Shown: positions 59,506 through 64,000 of the stretch, one piece after another
Layout of the letters: every line of letters begins with the position of its first letter
How positions within the stretch are numbered: position 1 is the stretch's first letter
Assembly (NCBI GenBank): GCA_913060515.1
Contig: CAJXRZ010000021.1
Span: forward strand, 1 to 64,000
DNA length: 64,000 nucleotides
Direction: 5' to 3'
Source: an uncultured Pseudomonadota bacterium
GTDB taxonomy: Bacteria; Myxococcota_A; UBA796; CAJQPC01
The notes under the pieces: generated by a model
What the model was told of the DNA's origin: nothing
The model's input: the letters and a program-made list of their open reading frames with translations, nothing else
Database searches by the model: none
Program-made: the position numbers and the translations under genes

Positions 59506-61263
59506 CTACTTGGTGTTCTTCACGTGCAGCTCAGCGAGCTGCTCGGGATCCACCACGCTGGGGGCCTGTGCCATCAAGTCTTGTGCCTTGGTGGTCTTGG
59601 GGAAGGCGATCACGTCGCGGATGTTGTCCGTGTCCGTGAGCAGCATCACCGAGCGGTCAAAGCCAAAGGCGATGCCACCGTGGGGCGGGGCGCCGTGACG
59701 CAGCGCGTTGAGCAGGAAGCCAAAGCGGGTCTCGGCCTCTTCCTCGTCGATGCCTAGGGCGGTGAAGACCTTGCTCTGCACCTCGGAGTCGTGGATACGG
59801 ATGGAGCCGCCCGCGATCTCGTAGCCGTTGCACACCAGGTCGTAGGCGTCGGTCATGATCTCGTTCTCACGGCCTGTGCCGAAGAGCGCGATGTCCGATG
59901 CGCGTGGCGCGGTGAAGGGGTGGTGGGTGCTGGTCCAGCGCTTGCTGTCCTCGTCCCACTCAAAGGCTGGGAACTCGGTGATCCAGCAGAACGCGAACTG
60001 GCCGGGAACGGCCATGTCCAACTGCAGACCGATGTGGCGGCGCAAGCGGCCCAGTCCTGGGTTGACGTGTCCGGCTTGGCCCATTCCGATGAGCACCAGG
60101 TCGCCTTCCTTGGCGCCGATGGTCTCCTGGATGGTGGCCTTCTCCTCGTCGGTGAAGAGCTTCTTGGCCGAGCCGCTCCAGCCCTCGGCGCCCACCTTGG
60201 CCCACATCAGTCCGCCCATGCCGTAGCGGCGAACGAACTCGGTCCACTTGTCCAGCACCTTGCGGGACTGGGTGGCGCCGCTGGGCACTGCGAAGGCCTT
60301 GGCGATGCCGCCGTCTTGGAGCGCGCCCTGGATGACGGTGCTCTCGGAGTCGGCCACCACATCGGTGATCTCGGAGAGCTCCATGCCGAAGCGAAGGTCC
60401 GGGTTGTCCACGCCAAAGCGGGAGATCGCCTCGGTGTAGGTCAGACGGGGCACCTCGCCGATGTCCTCGCCGCGCACCTTCTGCCACATGGCCTGGGCCA
60501 CGCCCTCGGCCACTTCCATGACGGTGTCGGAGGTGGGGAAGGACATCTCAATGTCGATCTGGGTGAACTCGGGCTGGCGGTCGGAGCGCAGGTCCTCGTC
60601 CCGGAAGCACTTGGTGATCTGGAAGTAGCGGTCCATGCCGGCCACCATGAGGATCTGCTTGAAGAGCTGGGGGCTCTGAGGCAAGGCGTACCACTGACCG
60701 GGGTGCACGCGGCTGGGCACCAGGTAGTCGCGGGCGCCCTCTGGGGTGCTGCGGTTCAGGATGGGGGTCTCGACCTCCACGAACTCCAGGCTGTCCAGGT
60801 AGCTGCGGGTGGCCTGGGCGGCGCGGTGCCGTGCGATGAGCTTGGACTGGAGCTCAGGACGACGCAGGTCCAAGAAGCGCCAGGTCAGGCGGGTCTCTTC
60901 CTGAGCATCGCCACCCAATGCGAAGGGCAGGGGCTGGGTACCGGCCAGGATCTTCACGCTCGTGGCGACCACTTCAACGGCGCCGGTCGGGATGCGGCTG
61001 TTGGGCTTGGTGCGTGCCACCACCTCGCCTTCGATCTCCAGGACGAACTCCTGGCGAACGGTCGCGGCCATGTCTTTGGCGGCCTGGGGGCTGCGCTCAT
61101 CCACGGTGATCTGCACCACGCCTTGGCGGTCACGCAGATCGATGAAGGCCACGCCGCCCAGATCTCGCGCCTTGTGCGCCCAGCCTTGCAGGATCACCTG
61201 TTGGCCGATGTGAGTCTCTCGCAGAGAGCCGCACATGTTTGTGCGGCGGACGGTCTTGAGCAT
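59506..61263 (-). CDS. aspS: Aspartate--tRNA ligase, bacterial type
   Basis: A 585-residue class II synthetase charging tRNA-Asp. It has the OB-fold anticodon-binding domain (GWAHKARDLGGVAFIDLRDR), motif 1 in the LARHRAAQATRSYL region, motif 2 FRDEDLRSDRQPEFTQID, the bacterial GAD insertion (residues about 285-400) and motif 3 GIAFGFDRSVML. Family QSPQLFKQ is present. The length matches E. coli AspRS (590). Start ATG 61263 with GGAGAGG upstream. It reads RDLGG where many non-discriminating AspRS have RDHGG, which hints at a discriminating enzyme, but that is a weak argument. Confidence 0.96.
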   Translation of the reverse strand: MLKTVRRTNMCGSLRETHIGQQVILQGWAHKARDLGGVAFIDLRDRQGVVQITVDERSPQAAKDMAATVRQEFVLEIEGEVVARTKPNSRIPTGAVEVVATSVKILAGTQPLPFALGGDAQEETRLTWRFLDLRRPELQSKLIARHRAAQATRSYLDSLEFVEVETPILNRSTPEGARDYLVPSRVHPGQWYALPQSPQLFKQILMVAGMDRYFQITKCFRDEDLRSDRQPEFTQIDIEMSFPTSDTVMEVAEGVAQAMWQKVRGEDIGEVPRLTYTEAISRFGVDNPDLRFGMELSEITDVVADSESTVIQGALQDGGIAKAFAVPSGATQSRKVLDKWTEFVRRYGMGGLMWAKVGAEGWSGSAKKLFTDEEKATIQETIGAKEGDLVLIGMGQAGHVNPGLGRLRRHIGLQLDMAVPGQFAFCWITEFPAFEWDEDSKRWTSTHHPFTAPRASDIALFGTGRENEIMTDAYDLVCNGYEIAGGSIRIHDSEVQSKVFTALGIDEEEAETRFGFLLNALRHGAPPHGGIAFGFDRSVMLLTDTDNIRDVIAFPKTTKAQDLMAQAPSVVDPEQLAELHVKNTK

Positions 61264-61293
61264 TGCCCTCTCCGTGTTTGGGGGGATGCGGCT

Positions 61294-62103
61294 CTATTCA
61301 CGCCCGGTGTCAGGGGCCAGCCCTGCGCGCTCAAGGACACGGGAAAGGCGCGGAACCCCGTCGGAACGCAGGGTCTCTGGGGACGTGAGATGCCGCTTGA
61401 GAAGCGCCGGTGTGCTGGGCATCTGGGCCTTGCGCAGAGCGCCCGCCAGAGCCATCGCCACCCCGCTGAGCTGCGCTGCTGCTGCGCTTGTTCCACCGAA
61501 TCGATCCACATGGGCCGGCACGAAGCGCTCCCCTTCCATGTGCACGGAGGTGCTGCGCTGCCTGGTGTGTCCGAGGCTGTGAATGCAGCGCCCCACGTTG
61601 CCCACCCGCTGCCCGCTCTCTGGGTCCACGGCGCCCACGACAAGCCAAGATTCCTGCCCCAGCGAGGCCAGCTTCTCCGTCTCTACGTCCAGCTCTTGGT
61701 CCAGATCCAAGCCTGCGTTTCCAGCTGGAAACACACAGAGGCAGCCTTGATCCCAGGCCTGGCGGGCCAGAGCGCGGATGGTGCCGGCGTAGACCAGGGG
61801 CCAGCGGTGGTTGAAGCAGAGGTTGACCAGCAGCACATCGGGCTGGGCTTTGAGGCAGGCCAACATGGCCTCGTGCATGGAGGCGATGACAGATGTGCCC
61901 GGCGCAGGGCAGGCCACGGCAGCCAGGATCCCGCTGGGGGCGAGACCTGTGCTGCTGCCCAAGACCAGACCCAAGCTGCGGGTGCCGTGGTCATGGTTGC
62001 CTGGGTTGGGGCCCCAGAGGGGAAGCAGCGGCGGAAGCTCCGGGTGGGACAGAAAGCTGCTGTCCACCACCCCAAAGCGGGGCCCCGGAGACGCCATCGA
62101 CAC
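61294..62103 (-). CDS. Small subtilisin-like serine peptidase
   Basis: A 269-residue S8-family protein with the full triad in the expected order: Asp in FGVVDSSFLSHPEL, His in PGNHDHGTRSLGLVL and Ser in FGGTSAAAAQLSGVAMAL, plus the oxyanion Asn region FPAGNAGLD. It has no signal peptide or propeptide from GTG 62103 or ATG 62097, so it would be cytoplasmic or exported by an unusual route. Substrates are unknown. It begins 1 base after the upstream stop, so it is coupled to the small gene at 62105 and probably to the TPR-like gene before it. Confidence 0.86.
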   Translation of the reverse strand: MSMASPGPRFGVVDSSFLSHPELPPLLPLWGPNPGNHDHGTRSLGLVLGSSTGLAPSGILAAVACPAPGTSVIASMHEAMLACLKAQPDVLLVNLCFNHRWPLVYAGTIRALARQAWDQGCLCVFPAGNAGLDLDQELDVETEKLASLGQESWLVVGAVDPESGQRVGNVGRCIHSLGHTRQRSTSVHMEGERFVPAHVDRFGGTSAAAAQLSGVAMALAGALRKAQMPSTPALLKRHLTSPETLRSDGVPRLSRVLERAGLAPDTGRE

Positions 62104-62104
62104 G

Positions 62105-62683
62105 CTAATCTACGGTGCTGAAGCTGTAGCTGTACTGGATGTACGTACCGCCAGCGGCCATGGTCTTGGCTTGGTTGGCCCAGGTGCCAGGGGCGGCGGG
62201 CAGTCCCGGGTCGCTCTTGGCCCGCACCTTGGTGTTCGCGTTGCCCCAGACAAAGCCAGGCTTGAGGGCCCAGGTGTCTTGCCAAGCGCCAGCGTTGTCG
62301 CTGCGGAAGAGCTGGCCTTCTACGCTAGCGCCGTTGTTGCGCACCTCGAAGCGGCCGTTTCCACCACCTTGAGGCGTGGGCATGCCAGCGATGGGCTTGG
62401 CTTGGGCGGTGACGACGGCCATCTTGTAGTCGGCTGGGTTCAAGCCCTTGGAGGTCAAGAAAGCGGCCGGGGCCAGACTGTTTGGTCCGCTGTAGATGGA
62501 GTCTTGGCTGTCGTTTCTGAACTTGCCCAAGCTGGTGGCTTTGATCAGGTAGGTTTCTGTGTAGACGCCGGCGGTGTTGGAATCTGCGACCAGCAAGAAG
62601 CATGGGGCGCCGAGACCCGTGAGGTTCCATTCTCCAGCTTCGGTGTGTTCACATGTAGCGAGGAACAGGGGGGGCAGGGGCAT
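62105..62683 (-). CDS. Hypothetical protein upstream of the subtilase
   Basis: A 192-residue protein. ATG 62683 (MPLPPLFLATCEHTEAGEWNL) was chosen because the frame further upstream lies inside the neighbouring gene, with which it still overlaps by 35 bases. The sequence is beta-rich (CFLLVADSNTAGVYTETYLI, GRFEVRNNGASVEGQLFRSD, AAGGTYIQYSYSFSTVD). No signal peptide is certain. It is not recognised. Its position directly before the subtilase suggests a partner such as a substrate or inhibitor, which is a guess from context only. Confidence 0.62.
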   Translation of the reverse strand: MPLPPLFLATCEHTEAGEWNLTGLGAPCFLLVADSNTAGVYTETYLIKATSLGKFRNDSQDSIYSGPNSLAPAAFLTSKGLNPADYKMAVVTAQAKPIAGMPTPQGGGNGRFEVRNNGASVEGQLFRSDNAGAWQDTWALKPGFVWGNANTKVRAKSDPGLPAAPGTWANQAKTMAAGGTYIQYSYSFSTVD

Positions 62684-64000
62684 TGGAGAACTCCGGAAGG
62701 GGTGGGGGGAAAGCGCCGTTTTCAACGGCGTATTGAGCTTCGGCGGGAGAGCAGAAGTCGCGCTGCTGGCGCCAAGGGATGGGGCGGACTGAGCGGTATC
62801 GCTCCAGGTCAGGGAGCAGGTCGGGGCTGGGTCGTCCACGGATGGCGGCGACCATGCCCGTGAGCTGGATGCGGTGCTCAGGGATGAGCACGCTGCTCTC
62901 TCGGACCTCGGCCAAGAAGGCTTCAGCATCGACGGGGTCCCCCAAGACACCGCATATTCCTTTCCCCATGACTCCGATCTCTGGATAGGCCCCGTCATAT
63001 CCCTTCTCGCGCACGAAGCGCGCCAAAGCGAGAGCCTGGGTCCTCTGTCCCCGTCGCCAGCACAGCGCCGCGTCGAATTGGGCGGCGTTCAAGGCGGTGG
63101 TGAGGCTGATTTTCTGGATCCTTTTGTAGAGATCTGGGCGCGGTCCGGCGCTGCGGCCGCTGCGTCCCATCATGCTGCGTTCGGTCGCGAAGGCGCGAAC
63201 CCAGCGGCCCACCATGCGCTCTCGCTCGCACTGCTGGAGAATGGTGGGCAGAGCCAACTGCACAAAGTCCCATTCCTCGCACTCGATGGCCGACCACATG
63301 GCCGTCTGCAGTGCGGTCTGCTGAGAGGGCAGGTACCTGCGGTGTTTGTAGGACTTTACGCGCAGGTCGAAGGAACGCCGCCAGCGGCCCTCCCGCCAAG
63401 CCAGGTTGCCTTGCCAGTTCCACAGGACGGCGGTGCACTCTGAGGACTGCTTGGCCCACTCCCGGAGCTCCTCGGACTCGATGGCCTTGCGTAGTTTGAT
63501 CGGGTCGTGGGCGATGCTGTTGAGCATCGCCCCCCGGCGGCTGATCTCTAGGCGCTCGATTCCCACAGGGCCGACGTTCTCCAAGGATGCTCGCGCCCGC
63601 TCCCACTCGCCGCGCCCGAGCTGATGATTGGCTTGGACAAGCCAGCACAAGTCGTCGACGACCACACCCTGGCGGTGGCCTTGCTCCAGCACCAAGAGGG
63701 TCTGCATCTCTCCCAGATCGGTGCTGTGTTGAAGCTGCGCGGCGCAGTACCACTCCAGGGCCTCTCGGGCGTGGTCCAGCTCGCCCAACTCAACGGCCAG
63801 CTCGGCGGACTGGCGGGCCCACTCTTTGCCCTCGTCCAGCTTGCCTTGGTACTGGATGAGGAAGGCGGTTCGCTTGAGCAGGCGCTTCAAGGTGCCCAGC
63901 GTCTTGTCCCCGCGAATGTCTCGCCCATGACGCAGGGTGGCCAGGGTGGCCTGGGTGATGTGCAGTTTCCCCTGCTCGTAGGTGACCGTGCCGTTGTCGA
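62649..64000 (-). CDS. TPR-like helical repeat protein, 5' end outside the window
   Basis: The open frame runs off the window edge: codons from 63998 down to 63891 read DNGTVTYEQGKLHITQ and continue without a stop into TLKRLLKRTAFLIQYQ, so the TTG at 63890 is not the real start. The visible 449 residues are made of helix pairs of TPR/SEL1-like length (EGKEWARQSAELAVELGELD, HAREALEWYCAAQLQHSTD, LCWLVQANHQLGRGEWERAR). Such arrays follow kinase or ATPase domains in many myxobacterial regulators; the missing N-terminus will decide. It ends 35 bases inside the next gene. Confidence 0.78.
   Translation of the reverse strand, partial: DNGTVTYEQGKLHITQATLATLRHGRDIRGDKTLGTLKRLLKRTAFLIQYQGKLDEGKEWARQSAELAVELGELDHAREALEWYCAAQLQHSTDLGEMQTLLVLEQGHRQGVVVDDLCWLVQANHQLGRGEWERARASLENVGPVGIERLEISRRGAMLNSIAHDPIKLRKAIESEELREWAKQSSECTAVLWNWQGNLAWREGRWRRSFDLRVKSYKHRRYLPSQQTALQTAMWSAIECEEWDFVQLALPTILQQCERERMVGRWVRAFATERSMMGRSGRSAGPRPDLYKRIQKISLTTALNAAQFDAALCWRRGQRTQALALARFVREKGYDGAYPEIGVMGKGICGVLGDPVDAEAFLAEVRESSVLIPEHRIQLTGMVAAIRGRPSPDLLPDLERYRSVRPIPWRQQRDFCSPAEAQYAVENGAFPPPLPEFSNAPAPPVPRYM

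Noticed and set aside
59791-62121. 776-codon plus-strand frame across aspS and the subtilase
   Set aside because: It spans two unrelated minus-strand genes and their gap; it is a shadow of aspS codon bias.

Overview
The window is high-GC, densely coded DNA from a Gram-negative bacterium, most likely a member of the Myxococcota (former Deltaproteobacteria). The evidence is the many short-signal lipoproteins, MopE-type Cys/Asp repeats (DCDD, CDxxDNDCDG), an AgmX/PglI-type C-terminus, a MYXO-CTERM-like sorting tail, an Oar-like TonB-dependent receptor, a fused SpmA/SpmB membrane protein and a candidate selenoprotein. No 16S rRNA, tRNA or other phylogenetic marker is visible except aspS and tgt, so the placement is an inference. 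Bases 1-47 are not genomic: they are the end of an Illumina P7 oligo, an index matching Nextera N703 and the Nextera read-2 transposase sequence.

Layout. 93-4935: a beta-helix lipoprotein, a class-V PLP enzyme and two envelope proteins. 5039-7855: a lipoprotein with a beta-propeller and a C-terminal thioredoxin fold whose active site is read through an in-frame UGA (Sec), coupled to a sulfatase-fold lipoprotein. 7852-12176: a formaldehyde detoxification operon (frmR, frmA, fghA) with a recognisable FrmR-type operator and an added DsbA-like lipoprotein, then a UbiA prenyltransferase. 12245-17519: three tandem MopE/beta-helix lipoprotein paralogues, two of them damaged by internal deletions, with a shared upstream element. 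17549-22466: an RNA-repair locus (rtcR, sigma-54 promoter, rtcB, an unknown gene, rtcA). 22463-30643: two tandem unknown paralogues, four MopE/fibrinogen-like lipoproteins, and a TetR/SDR pair. 30748-36546: a secreted unknown protein, xanthine dehydrogenase xdhAB and a lipoprotein. 36615-45649: a DUF695-like protein, membrane and glycosidase-fold proteins, SpmAB, a large sulfatase-fold lipoprotein and a matrixin-like metalloprotease with its partner. 45989-50628: a TonB-dependent receptor operon with two lipoproteins, ending in a clear terminator. 50752-64000: a CCA-adding-type nucleotidyltransferase, a pseudokinase-PP2C fusion, tgt, a membrane pseudokinase, aspS, a small subtilase and a TPR-like protein cut by the window end.

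The observations most worth following are the UGA-containing redox lipoprotein with a SECIS-like hairpin, a 186-bp four-unit palindromic repeat present twice with the same internal geometry, the unknown gene inside the rtc operon, and the decaying tandem beta-helix family. Gene packing is tight: ATGA stop/start overlaps are common and three convergent pairs share a CTAG double stop. No CRISPR array, IS element, prophage or tRNA was seen, and no gene-free stretch exceeds about 340 bases.
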